Source: G963665215 sp963665215
GTDB taxonomy: Bacteria > Chloroflexota > Dehalococcoidia > Lucifugimonadales > CAUZJF01
Length of the DNA: 64,000 nucleotides
Direction of reading: 5' to 3'
NCBI GenBank assembly: GCA_963665215.2
Contig: CAXXWW010000013.1
Span: forward strand, 62,001 to 126,000
Shown: positions 1 to 9,499 of the stretch, piece after piece
Layout: each line of letters begins with the position of its first letter
Position numbering within the stretch: position 1 is the first letter of the stretch
Translations under genes and position numbers: made by a program
Notes under the pieces: model-generated
The model's database searches: none
The model's input: only the letters and a program-made list of their open reading frames with translations
What the model was told of the DNA's origin: nothing

Positions 1-51
1 ACTCCTGCGGCCTCGACACCACTGAATGTCAAATCATCATTTGTCTGGTAG

Positions 52-204
52 CTAGTCGTTAATGACACCTGTTTTGACATGTCCGGCGGGAGAGTCCAGA
101 GAGGGTTGCCACCCTCTCTGGCAGGGGCTTGGGGATTCCCCCAAACCCTTAGGGCGGGCGGGTGGGAAAAAGAACCCTTCATTTCCCCAGTAACTAACGA
201 CTAG
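52..204. repeat. MITE-like element with terminal inverted repeats and internal hairpins
   Basis: A 10-base inverted repeat, CTAGTCGTTA at 52-61 and its complement at 195-204, bounds a 153-base noncoding segment. Inside lies an 11-bp perfect hairpin (96-106 pairing with 111-121) and a second G/C-tract hairpin near 129-143. No reading frame is present. The structure fits a small non-autonomous element or an intergenic palindromic repeat. No second copy was seen in the window, so its mobility is inference. Confidence 0.4.
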
Positions 205-321
205 ATGGCTCAGAAAGATCGTTTTCAGCGGGGAATGGGAGCGAACCGCCCCTTATCTGCGCCGTGGGGCAACCACCGGCTGAGGCCAGCGCCATGGGCG
301 TGAACCAGGCAGACGCTCAGG

Positions 322-684
322 TCACTGGATCCTGACGGCCTCAATCCCTCGAGACCAGGCCCCCTCAATGTGATAGAACTCGCGCTGCTCCGGCCGGAAA
401 AGGTGCACGATCAGGTCGCTGAAGTCCAGCAAAACCCACCCGCCGTCGGCGGTGCCCTCCCTGTGGTGAATGCCGGCCCCCTGGGCCTTGAGCGCCTTTT
501 CGATCTCCTGGGCGAGGTTGTTAAGCTGGCGTGCCGACTCCGCCGTCAGAATCACGAAGTAGTCTGCGAAGTGGCTAACCCCCCGAATGTCTAGCATGAC
601 GACGTCCGAGGCCTGCCTATCCGATGCCACATCGACCGCAAGGCGGGCGTACTCACCGGGCTTGAGTATGGCCTTAGCTCCCAC
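322..684 (-). CDS. rsfS: Ribosomal silencing factor RsfS (Iojap/YbeB family)
   Basis: This 120-residue protein matches the RsfS family over its whole length. RsfS binds ribosomal protein uL14 on the 50S subunit and blocks subunit joining when nutrients are scarce. The family core is visible: DIRGVSHFADYFVI near residues 32-45, then a helical stretch and the conserved GGWVLLDFSDLIVHLF and REFYHIEGAW segments at the C-terminus. The start is a GTG at 684, because no upstream ATG is available in frame and the length then equals the family norm. The promoter ends so close to this codon that the mRNA should be nearly leaderless. In many bacteria rsfS sits beside nadD; no such neighbour is visible in the 321 bases downstream. 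Confidence 0.95.
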   Translation of the reverse strand: MGAKAILKPGEYARLAVDVASDRQASDVVMLDIRGVSHFADYFVILTAESARQLNNLAQEIEKALKAQGAGIHHREGTADGGWVLLDFSDLIVHLFRPEQREFYHIEGAWSRGIEAVRIQ

Positions 685-692
685 TGTCTCAC

Positions 693-722
693 ATTATAGG
701 TTCGGTACGGGAATCCGGTCAA
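693..722 (-). promoter_or_regulatory. Sigma70-type promoter of rsfS
   Basis: On the minus strand TTGACC (722-717) is followed after 18 bases by a perfect TATAAT (698-693). Transcription would start near 686-687, about two bases before the GTG codon of rsfS at 684. Confidence 0.7.
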
Positions 723-977
723 TGGCGCTCCATAGCTTTGGCCAAACCCGACCACGACTTGCCGCTTGAAAGGGAGTGAACGCCTGCGGCCCGCCTCTCA
801 CCCCCGGTGGGCGCGCCCAGCACCCACGGCCCGAGCCCACCGGCGGCACCGCGGCCATAGCCAGCGGGGCGAGAAGGAGCATGGGACGAGAAGGAGCATG
901 GGAATGGGACTGTAGTCCCAGGTACGGCGCATGCCGTATCATAGGTCGGTATTATGAAATCGCTGGAGGTCAACCAC

Positions 978-1232
978 ATGGCGAAATCAGGGCACACCCC
1001 GGGCCCCTGGCAGTACAACCCCCAGAGCGCAAACCGTGTTCTTGGACCAGGGGGACAGACGGTCGCCGCCACGTATGGAGGCAGGTTGGACGACGAGGAG
1101 CAGGTAGCCAACACTCGTCTGATCGCCTCCGCACCGGTGATGTACGACTACGTCGAGAAGAAGGCACTGGAGGGTGACCACGAGGCCCAGACCATTGTCG
1201 CCGGCGTCGAGAAGGGGGTAGACGCATCCTGA
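978..1232 (+). CDS. Small HTPGPW-motif protein, phage-associated type
   Basis: The predicted 84-residue protein starts MAKSGHTPGPW and later carries VANTRLIASAP. The pattern TPGPW followed by ANARLIAAAP is a signature I recognise from many small phage and prophage proteins of unknown function. An upstream in-frame ATG exists at 954, but the ATG at 978 has a GGAGGT ribosome binding site nine bases before it, so I chose that start. No other phage gene is nearby, so it may be a stray moron-like gene. The function is unknown. Confidence 0.6.
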   Translation: MAKSGHTPGPWQYNPQSANRVLGPGGQTVAATYGGRLDDEEQVANTRLIASAPVMYDYVEKKALEGDHEAQTIVAGVEKGVDAS

Positions 1233-1302
1233 GTCCAATGCCACGGAGAACGCCGGGGGCGAGCGGGGGTCCGGCGGGCATCTGAACGCCAGGAGGACGT
1301 GG

Positions 1303-1566
1303 ATGTACTGGAGAAAGCGCGATTCTAGGGACGTCGTCGCTGTCCAGGCTATTCACGATGGCACGGGGTCCATCAATACACGCCTGTTCTTCAAGAGAGC
1401 AAGCTGGCTTCCCGTCAGCGTCGCGGCGCTGGAGCTTGACCCCGAGGTCAGCGAGGGAAGCCACATCCACGCAGCGGACGGCGCGCTCGAGGAGCTGTCC
1501 TGCTTCCTGGAGGGCGTCGGGACTATGTGGTTGGATGGAGAAGACCTGGCCTTCGCCGCCGGTTAG
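1303..1566 (+). pseudogene. Truncated cupin-like protein
   Basis: The 87 residues contain the first half of a single-domain cupin. EGSHIHAADGALEELSCFLEG resembles cupin motif 1 (G-x5-H-x-H-x4-E), and MWLDGED resembles the strand after it. The protein stops just after this, where a normal cupin needs about 30 more residues with motif 2 (PxGxxHxxxN). No continuation was found in the other frames downstream. The start has a GGAGGACGTGG ribosome binding site. Either this is a decayed gene or a half-cupin that pairs with itself; decay is more likely. Confidence 0.5.
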
Positions 1567-1830
1567 GCTTCGGGCCCTCAGAACCGGCTTGACCGCTCCT
1601 TTTGGCCGCAGTAACATCGGCCTTGATCAGAGCTCAGGGCGTGGGTTGCCCCGATCGGGCTGATATGGGGAATTCCCGTTATAGTGCGTTCTGGGGACGC
1701 CCGCAGTCTGACATGGGAGGTCCGGGTAGACACTGCACGGCTTCAGCGGGGAGGGGGGTAGGATATCCCCATGCGTACGCTAATCTATGTCGTCCCTTAC
1801 TGCCAAACAGCCATGTCCTATTGCGAGCTA

Positions 1831-3067
1831 GTGGTCCAACATCATTGAAATGAATACCATGATAGTCATTGTTCCTCTTGGGGGTTCAATCGTAACGTTG
1901 AACCGAGGAGGAACCATGATGTCTACCAAGAAGTACCGTATCAGACTGACTACCGACGAACAACAGGAACTCAACGCCTTGGTCTCACGCGGTCGGGCTG
2001 CGGCGTACAAACAGACCCATGCGCGCATTCTGCTGATGAGCGATGAGTCACGCTCGGACGGGGGAATGAAGGACGCGGACATCACCAGCGCGCTCGGTGT
2101 GGGACAGTCAACGGTCGAGCGAATACGCAAGCGCTGTGTGGAGGAGGGGGTCGAGTCTGCGCTGAATCGCAAAAAGCAACTGCGTCGGCGTCAAAAGAGA
2201 CTGGACGGCGAAGGTGAAGCACGGTTGATAGCGATGGCCTGCGGGGAACCGCCGGAGGCGCGTGCCAGTTGGACCCTGAAGCTGTTGGCTGACCAGTTGG
2301 TCGAGTGTGAGATAGTCGGGACCATTAGCACCGAGACGGTTCGCCAGGCGCTTAAAAAAAAACGAACTGAAGCCGTGGCTGAAGCAGAGTTGGTGCATCC
2401 CGCCCGGTCAGAGCGCGGAGTTTGTGTGCGCGATGGAAGACGTACTGGAGGTCTACCAACGGCCGTACGATGGGAATGAGGTTCTGGTGTGCATGGATGA
2501 GACGAGCAAACAGCAAGTCAAGGAGACGCGAGTGCCGCGTCCCGCAGCGCCCGGCTTATCGGCGGCATACGACTACGAATACGAGCGCAATGGAGTGAGC
2601 AGCCTGTTCATGCTGTTTGCACCGTTGGACGGATGGCGCCGAGTCGAGGTCAGAGAGCGTCGCACGAAGGTGGACTGGGCGCATGTGATAAAGGAACTGG
2701 TCGACGAGGACTACCCTGACAGAGACCGGATCGTGCTGGTAATGGACAATCTCAACACTCACAAGCTGTCCTCGCTATACGAGGCATTCGAGCCTGCTGA
2801 GGCGAGGCGTATAGCTGAGCGACTGGAGATACACTACACTCCCAAACACGGGAGTTGGTTGAATATGGCGGAGATAGAGATCGGTGTGCTGGCTCGACAG
2901 TGCCTGGACCGACGGATTGCCAATCAAGACATCCTGCGCGGCGAGGTCAATGCTTGGCAGAATCAACGCAACCGGGATGTGATACGAGTGGATTGGCGCT
3001 TCACTACCGAGGATGCGCGCATCAAGCTAAAGTCACTCTACCCATCAATACAAAAACGTTGAACCAC
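1831..3067 (+). mobile_element. IS630-family insertion sequence
   Basis: The element is 1237 bp. Its ends are GTGGTCCAAC at 1831 and the complement of GTGGTTCAAC ending at 3067. It is flanked by the dinucleotide TA at 1829-1830 and 3068-3069, the target duplication expected of IS630/Tc1-mariner elements. It carries one transposase spread over two frames and lies in a noncoding stretch, so it breaks no recognisable gene. Confidence 0.85.
1916..3062 (+). CDS. IS630-family transposase in two overlapping frames
   Basis: The first frame (1916-2479) encodes the helix-turn-helix DNA-binding part up to QALKKK. The second (open across the A-tract, ending at 3062) encodes the DDE catalytic domain. The catalytic residues are visible: D in VCMDET, D in LVMDNLNTH and E in GSWLNMAEIE. 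The frames join at nine consecutive A residues (2354-2362): reading one base fewer gives the family motif LKKNELKPW. The start ATG has a GAGGAGG ribosome binding site. The join could be made by slippage on the A-tract, or the gene could be dead by a one-base insertion; the sequence alone does not decide. Confidence 0.85.
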
Positions 3068-3207
3068 TAGTCCTCTTGCCTCGTAATGGCGATTTCTGCT
3101 AGATTGTGGAGAAGCTGACCGACGGCTAGGTTGAGAGGTCGGAGTCGGCGGCCGGTACTCTGAAATTCAAACGGTTTTGTAGGAGCGGATCAGTTTAGGA
3201 GGGAGAT

Positions 3208-3827
3208 GTGAAGCACTGTACCTGTACTCCGGCTGAGGCTGCCGGGTTCACAGAAGACCCCTGGCACACTCAGCCGCATCCACAGCCCGCAACCCTCGTG
3301 ACCATCGATTCCGACCCTTTCGTTGGGGAAACGCCCCTCACCGCGATACAAAGCTGGCTCACTCCGAACTCTCTTTACTACGCGCGCAACCACTTCGCCA
3401 CCCCTTCCATCGACATTTCCGAGTGGTCGTTGCTGATAGACGGACAGGTATCACGTCCCATTGAATTAAGCTACTCTGATATCCGGGAACTGCCAAGCAG
3501 GACGTTGCCTGTGACGATGGAATGTGCCGGAAACAGCCGGGTGGACCTCAGCCCTCCAGTGCAAGGAAACAAGTTCCGTGGCGGTGCCGTTAGCACAGCA
3601 ATATGGACGGGAGTGCCTCTGAAGACCATGTTGGAGCAATCGGCCCTGAGAGGTGTCGCCAAAGAGGTGCTGTTTGAGGGCGCCGACAAAGGCGAGCCGG
3701 AGCCTGGCCGCCCGGTCGTCCCGTACCAGAGGAGCCTGCCTCTCGACGTGGCGTTGCATCCGGATACGCTTCTCGCCTACGAGATGAACGGCGAGCCTCT
3801 TCCGGACGACCACGGTCGCCCTCTTAG
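3208..3827 (+). pseudogene. 3'-truncated sulfite oxidase-like molybdopterin protein
   Basis: About 207 residues of an Oxidored_molyb-type protein precede the IS. Family features are YYARNHFATPSI, the TMECAGNSR segment whose cysteine should bind the molybdenum, GAVSTAIWTGVPL, and SLPLDVAL followed by LLAYEMNGEPLP. The match ends at HGRPL, just before the usual PGWYG segment and the dimerisation domain. The start is GTG at 3208 with AGGAGGGA upstream; the ATG at 3206 would stop at once. The reading frame runs about 25 codons into IS1380 copy 1 before stopping. No Tat signal is visible. It was probably a soluble sulfite-oxidase-like enzyme and is now nonfunctional. Confidence 0.8.
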
Positions 3828-5534
3828 CCCGAATCCACCGAAGGACACCGATGGACGGCGTGAGGAAAGCGGAAGGGGGGTGAGGGAGCTACAGGGGAAA
3901 TAGCCTGGGTTCCATTTGGGGTAGGGAGGTCGGCGGACGGTCTTCATCGCCGCACAGGGGCCCCTATGGCCGTCTGCGGGAGCTGCGATGCGCGGGATGG
4001 CGAGAGAATACGCAGCAGGGAACTCTCTCGGACCGGGCTGGCACGAGTCTGCGGGGATCTTCGGTTGTCCGGTGGGTGGGTCGGTCGCCGACGGTGCCGT
4101 CAGGCCGGGAGTGGAATGGCTCGCAGCCGGGCCAAGGCGCGGCTGAACTTCTCAGCCCAAGGCCAGCGATCCGGAAGATGCAGGGTCAACCGGCGTGCCG
4201 AGCGGGTGAGCCGTCCGGCCAGGGAGAAGAACCGCCGCCGGAGGGTCTTGGTGGTGGCTATCCGCTCTCCCAGACCGATCCGCGCCGTCCAGCGGGCCAG
4301 GTTGTGGGCCATCGTCTGGACGGCCAGCCAGGCGCCGTTGGCGGCGAAGCGGCCCGAGGGGAGATGGTTCAGCCCGACGCCGTACTTGAGGTCGCGTATG
4401 GCATTCTCGATCTCGGCGTGGCGGCGATGGTCAGCCTCCAGTTCGAGCAACTCCCCGTCCCGGTCGGTGATGAAGCCATGATAGCTGTATTTGGCGAAGA
4501 GGGCCAGTTGGGAACCGGGCGTCGGCTTCACCCGCCGGACGATGAGCCGTACCGGCGCGGCGTCCGCCTCGGCCTGGAAGGGGGTGCAGGTGGTCTCGGC
4601 CACATCGGCGGCGCCGTCCATCCAGTAAGGAATCGGCGTCCAGGCATCTTCGGGTATCGCCTCGATGAGATTGTGCAGGCTTTTGTGCTGGCGGATGGTG
4701 ATGGAGAAGCGGACATCCATCTTGCGGCAGACGGATACCACGCCATGAGTGTAGAACCCGCTGTCGGCCCGTAGCGTGAGTCGTCCGTTGGCCCCGGCGT
4801 AGCGCACCCGTCCCACCGTCTCCCGCAGGAAGCGGGCGGTGTTGGCCCGGCCCTCGCGCAGCCGGGACATCAGCACGTCTCCGGTGCCGGCGGCGATGGC
4901 CAGCAGCGGGTGGTAGCCCCGCTTGCCGGTATAGCCGTGGTGGCGGGCGCCCTCCTTGGCCAGTCCGTAGGTCTCGCAGATGGTGGAGTCCAGGTCAATG
5001 GTCAGGGGCCCGTCGCCGGGTCCCGCCCCGGCCTGCCAAGCCCGGGCCAGCAACTCGCGGCTCACCCGGTCGAGTTGACGGACGTGGCCCCACCGGAAGC
5101 TGCGCAGGAAGGTGCCCAGGGTGGATGGCGCCTTGACCGTGCCGCCCAGGGTGCAGGCCGTCCCCCCGGTGCGCAACACATCGGCGTCGTCAATGCAGTC
5201 GCCCCCAGCCAGCGCAGACGCCACCAGCGTCATCATCTTGTCGCTCGTGTTCGCCCGCCCCGGGGCATCGCCCAGGTCGAGGCGCTGCCGGACGAGTTCG
5301 GGCAGGCCGAGGTGCCGCGCCAGGGTGGCCGGAAGGAGCAGCCCGGCATTGGCCACCAAGCGGCGGTCGTCGAAGGTGATTTGGATCCGGTCGGGGTGGT
5401 TGCGTGGCAGCATCTACTGGGTGCTCCTTTTCCGGGGCCGTTTTTTTGCTACAAAACCATTATCCCAGAAGCACAGGAGCACCTTCTTGCCGCCTCAGGA
5501 CGCTAACCCGACGCCCTCCTTCGGTGGATTCGGG
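3828..5534 (-). mobile_element. IS1380-family element, copy 1 (1707 bp)
   Basis: Terminal repeats begin CCCGAATCCACCG and are inverted at the other end. The 5-base sequence CTTAG flanks both ends (3823-3827 and 5535-5539). The element is a near copy of those at 16063 and 42845 in opposite orientation, with a 12-base in-frame deletion in the transposase that explains the shorter length. Although the flanks look like a target duplication, the two neighbouring genes are unrelated and each is truncated at the junction. Confidence 0.9.
4100..5413 (-). CDS. IS1380-family transposase, copy 1
   Basis: This DDE transposase of 437 residues is collinear with the 441-residue copies at 16184 and 42966. 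It lacks four residues (GAAH) in the segment NTAR-GAAH-FLRET. Catalytic motifs are LTIDLDSTIC, LRADSGFY and the RHAEIENAIRDLKYG segment. The start ATG is preceded by AAGGAGCACCC. About 270 noncoding bases follow the stop inside the element. The deletion lies between the first two catalytic aspartates, so activity is uncertain. Confidence 0.9.
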   Translation of the reverse strand: MLPRNHPDRIQITFDDRRLVANAGLLLPATLARHLGLPELVRQRLDLGDAPGRANTSDKMMTLVASALAGGDCIDDADVLRTGGTACTLGGTVKAPSTLGTFLRSFRWGHVRQLDRVSRELLARAWQAGAGPGDGPLTIDLDSTICETYGLAKEGARHHGYTGKRGYHPLLAIAAGTGDVLMSRLREGRANTARFLRETVGRVRYAGANGRLTLRADSGFYTHGVVSVCRKMDVRFSITIRQHKSLHNLIEAIPEDAWTPIPYWMDGAADVAETTCTPFQAEADAAPVRLIVRRVKPTPGSQLALFAKYSYHGFITDRDGELLELEADHRRHAEIENAIRDLKYGVGLNHLPSGRFAANGAWLAVQTMAHNLARWTARIGLGERIATTKTLRRRFFSLAGRLTRSARRLTLHLPDRWPWAEKFSRALARLRAIPLPA

Positions 5535-6416
5535 CTTAGCCCCGGCGAAATGGGGCACGCGGTGGGGCGCGCTCTGGGCAAGCACGGGCTGGATGTAATC
5601 ACATGTCTGGAGGGGAGAAGCGAACGCACACATGGACTTGCCCAGCAGGCCGGTATCCGCGAAGTCGGGAGCCTCAGGGACGTAGTCTTGGAGGCCGACC
5701 TGGTACTGTCCATTGTGGTCCCTTCACAGGCCGTAGCCGTCGCTGGAGAGATCGCCGGCGCGTTGCGAGCTACCGAGGGTGCGACCACATTCGCCGATTG
5801 CAATGCCGTCTCCCCTCAGACCGCCGAGATAATAAACGACATCATAACCAAGGCTGGGGGCCGCTTCATCGACGCGTCTATTATCGGCGGGCCTCCGGGC
5901 CGTGGCACGCCTCCTAGATTCTACGTCTCCGGGGCCCATGCCAGCATAATCATGGAGCTGAATGACAAGGGAATTGATGTGCGCAATCTCGGCGGTGCCG
6001 TGGGACAGGCTTCTGGCATCAAGATGTGTTATGCGGCGCTCACCAAGGGCACGTCTGCACTATACGCTGCGGTTCTAACCGCCGCCGAGGTCTTGGGGCT
6101 CTCAGCCGAGCTACGTGCCGAGTTCGCCAGCAGCCAGACCCAGGCGCTTGAGCGCATGGAATCCCAGATACCAGGACTTCCGGCTAAGGCATTTCGTTGG
6201 ATTGGCGAGATGGAGGAGATAGCCGCTACGTTCGACCATGCAGGGGTCACGCCGTACATACACCAAGGTGCGGCGGATGTTTTTCGACTTCTGAGCGAGA
6301 CCCCCTTCGCACTCGAAACACCGGAGACTATCGATAAGCAACGCACGGCAGTGGAGACGATTTCTGTCGTGGCCCAGTCCGCCGCCCACAGAGCTCCCGG
6401 GGTGTCGCATAAATGA
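5535..6416 (+). pseudogene. 5'-truncated NAD(P)-binding dehydrogenase (DUF1932 type)
   Basis: From the IS junction the frame reads LSPGEMGHAVGRAL, a Rossmann GxGxxG-like start of the 6-phosphogluconate/beta-hydroxyacid dehydrogenase fold. It continues through IVVPSQAVAVAGEIA and DCNAVSPQT to a C-terminal domain with GIKMCYAALTKGTSALYAAVL, typical of DUF1932. Only about five to eight N-terminal residues and the start codon seem missing. The frame stays open upstream into the IS, so a fused product could in principle be made from an element-borne start. The substrate is unknown. Confidence 0.75.
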
Positions 6417-6475
6417 CGGCTTGCACGTCGGAGTGCTGCATGGACTTCTGAGCTCGCCCCTTCTCCCTCTCCCTG

Positions 6476-6505
6476 GCCGACCTCACTGCGTCTGATCAGG
6501 TCGGC
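6476..6505 (+). terminator. Hairpin between dehydrogenase and Asp-box gene
   Basis: GCCGACCT (6476-6483) pairs with AGGTCGGC (6498-6505) around a 14-base loop. No strong T-tract follows, so a terminator role is only possible. Confidence 0.35.
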
Positions 6506-6608
6506 TAGTGACCTAAACTTTCCTGTTTGTTGTCAATCGGCAGAGGCAGATGGCAATATCAAGCAGCAGTCAAATCTTGACGAGCGCACTGGGTAAGTAG
6601 GAGGGACC

Positions 6609-7808
6609 ATGACGAACAGTATCGCGCCAGAGCTCACAGATATCCACCACACCAAGGTCTGCTACAGCAAGGAGAGGTTCTGCGCCCATACCAGCCAGTA
6701 CGTCATTGGGAATTTCGGCAATGGCGAGATCGTGGTTATGCACGCCCACGCCCCCTGCACCTACGCGGACCGGCTCTCCCTGGGCCATAGCCTGTACCAG
6801 ATGCGGGGTGTTTTCTTGCTGCAGCGATCGCTCGACCATGGAGAAACGTGGGACCGAGAGCACGATGTGGTCGTGTGGGATAACACCATGTCGGATAGAG
6901 AAAAGAAGGCCATTTACAGCCGCGCTGACGAGCCCGGCGTGGTACGCGAAGAGATCGACCTGACCAGCCCCGACTCAGTTGTCTTCTTCAAGCGCTCTCC
7001 TCTCGTGGAGGGAGATGACCCGAGCGCACGCCCGATTCACGCGGCCTATGCCTTTCGCTCGGCCGATCGTGGCCGCAACTGGGAAGAGGTGCCTACCCGC
7101 GTTCAACCGCCGCCGCCGTTCAAGTCGCTATTAGTGGACGCCATGCCGCCCATTGTTTTTCCCGACGGCACGCTGGCGGTATCAGGATCGGCTGGCGCCC
7201 ACAATGGGGACATCCCCGGCCTGTACGGGTCGGATGACAACGGTCTTACCTGGGACTACATGGCCGAGATAGCTCGGGACCCGGACGAAGACGTGGGACG
7301 CATAGCCTACGACCGCTTGTTGCTTTTACCCAGTGGCCGCCTGCAATGTTACATGCTCCACCTTGTGGGCAGGAGAGACAATGTAATAGTTATGTCATAT
7401 TCCGACGACGGCGGATATACCTGGAGCCGTCCCAAATCGCTCGTACGGTGGGGCCACTCGCCGTGGGCGTCGTTGAGCCGTCAACACGCCTGGTCAGAGG
7501 CCCGGCAGCACGGTGTCCGCTATCGTTCGCCCTGGCCCCTGCAACTGCGCGATGGACGCATTGTCGTGATCTTCGGTCGGAGAAGAGTCCCGTTCGGAAT
7601 GGGCTTGATTGTCAGCGAGGACGACGGTGCTACGTGGTCAACCGAAGCGGTCATCCGGGCCGACGGCAGCGATGGGGACCTGGGTTACCCGGTGGCGACC
7701 CAATTAGATGACGGGCGCATCTTCACCGCCTACTACTTCATGGAGGACGATGGCAACAACTTCGGGGGGACGCGTCACATCGCTGGTAGCTCCTTCCGCC
7801 TCGCATAG
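6609..7808 (+). CDS. Asp-box (BNR) sialidase-fold protein 1
   Basis: The 399-residue protein shows five Asp boxes of the form S-x-D-x-G-x-T/N-W: SLDHGETW, SADRGRNW, SDDNGLTW, SDDGGYTW and SEDDGATW. They mark the turns of a six-bladed propeller of the exo-alpha-sialidase superfamily. No signal peptide or membrane segment is visible, so it is probably cytoplasmic, and sialic acid need not be the substrate. The ATG is preceded by the weak ribosome binding site AGGAGGGACC. A paralogue lies at 56720-57946. Their last 351 bases are far more alike than the rest, which suggests recent exchange. A role in handling uronic or other carbohydrate-like compounds is only a guess. Confidence 0.8.
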   Translation: MTNSIAPELTDIHHTKVCYSKERFCAHTSQYVIGNFGNGEIVVMHAHAPCTYADRLSLGHSLYQMRGVFLLQRSLDHGETWDREHDVVVWDNTMSDREKKAIYSRADEPGVVREEIDLTSPDSVVFFKRSPLVEGDDPSARPIHAAYAFRSADRGRNWEEVPTRVQPPPPFKSLLVDAMPPIVFPDGTLAVSGSAGAHNGDIPGLYGSDDNGLTWDYMAEIARDPDEDVGRIAYDRLLLLPSGRLQCYMLHLVGRRDNVIVMSYSDDGGYTWSRPKSLVRWGHSPWASLSRQHAWSEARQHGVRYRSPWPLQLRDGRIVVIFGRRRVPFGMGLIVSEDDGATWSTEAVIRADGSDGDLGYPVATQLDDGRIFTAYYFMEDDGNNFGGTRHIAGSSFRLA

Positions 7809-8158
7809 TCTAGTGCTTCAGCCTAGACGAGTGTTGGCCCGCTGCTTGGGCCGTCCTATATCGTGCTGTTTTTCCCCCTTGTTTTTGTTGTTTATCCTTG
7901 AGAGCGTTGGTATTCAGGGCTATCACGTAAGGTGTGAAGTGTTGAACTGACTCAGCTCAGGCTCACGTTCCGCACCGGGTAGGCGGATCAGGCGGCCAAC
8001 AACACGGATAGCCTCTGGCGCTGACCAGCCAGATTCGGGCGCAAGGGGGCTGACGGCCCCCCTGATTAGAACGATGATAACTTCTCTCCGGGGGCTTTGA
8101 CTCTCGCGCGTTGGCCATGTCGGCGCCCCTGGTCTCCGCGCCACCACATCTGCATGCA
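7809..8158. other. Intergenic region between convergent genes
   Basis: This 350-base stretch separates the ends of the Asp-box gene and the phosphatase gene. I see no credible reading frame or RNA in it beyond the hairpin at 8045-8061. Confidence 0.5.
8045..8061 (-). terminator. GC-rich hairpin downstream of the phosphatase gene
   Basis: GGGGGC and GCCCCC pair around TGACG, about 100 bases past the stop of the minus-strand phosphatase gene. There is no T-tract; it is a possible terminator. Confidence 0.3.
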
Positions 8159-9499
8159 TCACCCTGTTTCGGTGGGGCCACGGACGACGACCATCAACGT
8201 GATGTCGTCAGACTGCGGCGCATCGCCCACAAAGGCGCCGACGTGCGCAATCACGCCATCCTGTATGTCCCGAGCCGAACGCCCCAGGTTGGCGCGAAAA
8301 ACCTCCCGCTGCTTGTCCTCGTCGAAGAAAGCCTCTTGGGCGTTCTGCGCCTCGGTGATGCCGTCGGTATACAGCAGCAGCACATCGCCGGGGGCGATGT
8401 GAATGGTGCCTTGTTGCCATGTCGCGCCGTCGAGTATGCCCAGGGGCACGCCCGTTCTGTCTAGCTCCTGGACCGTATTCCCGTCTCGGGCATTCAGGAG
8501 ATACGGAGGGTTGTGCCCGGCATTAGAGTACGTCAGCTCTCCTGAGGTTGGATCGAGGACACCGTAGAACACCGTGACGAACAGGCCGGCGTGGGTATCC
8601 GCCAGGATCCGGTGGTTGGCCGCAGCGAGCACCAGTCCGGGCTGAGCCTCGTGCTCGACGGCATACGTCCGGATGAGCGTGCGGCTCAGGGCCATGAACA
8701 GTGCTGCCCCCATGCCTTTGTCAGCCACATCGGCAATCAGTATTCCCAACCGCCCGCTCGGGAACGGGATGACGTCGTAGAAGTCTCCTGACGTCTCTCT
8801 GGCCGGCTCGAGCATTGCCGCCAGCTGCCATCCAGGGACGTCAGGCAGGGTGTTGGGAAGAAAGTTCGCCTGAATTTGCCCGGCCAGCGCGAGCTCTCGA
8901 GAGACGCTCTCGTGGGCCAGCTGCTGGGCATAGACTCTGGCCCCGTGCAGCGCCGAAGCAATCTGCGCAGCACAGGACTGGACGGCGGGCAGCAGGCTCG
9001 ATGCGGCATCGGGGTCACGTTGGAGCGACAGGTGGATCCCGCCTATCGGCTCTTTCGTTTCCACGTCAAGTACGGGTGTTACCACCAGGGCATCGTCTGC
9101 TGCTCGCGTGTCCCAGGGCGGTACTTCTCCCGGTAGAAAGTGCTGTGCCTCAGACTGCGTGGCCAGCCACTCCCAGGCCAACGCTGCGACCGGTTGCCGA
9201 TAATCTGGATGGGGGAGGAGGGTCTGATCGGGAAACATTCGGATCTCTAACTGGCTATGGGGAAACATAAGGGAAACATGCTCACCCAGGACTTCGGATA
9301 GAGTAGACGCGTCGGGAGGACCGTTGAGGATCGCGCGCTCTAGCTCCTCCAGCTTCTTCAGCTCCCGGGTTCGGCCGGCCACCTGTCTGGTCATCTGGTT
9401 GAACGCGTTGGTCAAGACCTCCAGCTCGCCCTCCATGTTGGCGGGGTCCATTTGAACGTCCAGGTTGCCGGCACCCACTTCCTCCGCCGCCCTGGTCAG
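8159..9499 (-). pseudogene. SpoIIE-type phosphatase with HAMP and GAF-like region, 3' part
   Basis: This is the C-terminal part of a membrane protein phosphatase cut by IS256. It resumes the HAMP domain at LTRAAEEVGAGNLDVQ, followed by a coiled coil (ELKKLEELERAI), a GAF-like segment, and a PPM/SpoIIE catalytic domain. Metal-binding motifs are SGDFYDV, ADVADKGMGAALFMA, SNAGHNPPYLL, LLYTDGITEA and SDDITLMVV. Such proteins dephosphorylate serine in anti-sigma antagonist (STAS) proteins. A separate product could start at a methionine in the HAMP region, giving a soluble phosphatase without its sensor. The rest of the gene lies at 10867-11477. Confidence 0.85.

Noticed and set aside
719..1617. 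Several minus-strand frames (719-1114, 970-1617)
   Set aside because: Low-complexity translations overlapping better-supported small plus-strand genes.
5112..5534. N-terminal extension of the dehydrogenase frame
   Set aside because: These codons are antisense to the IS1380 transposase; the genuine gene sequence starts only at the IS edge.
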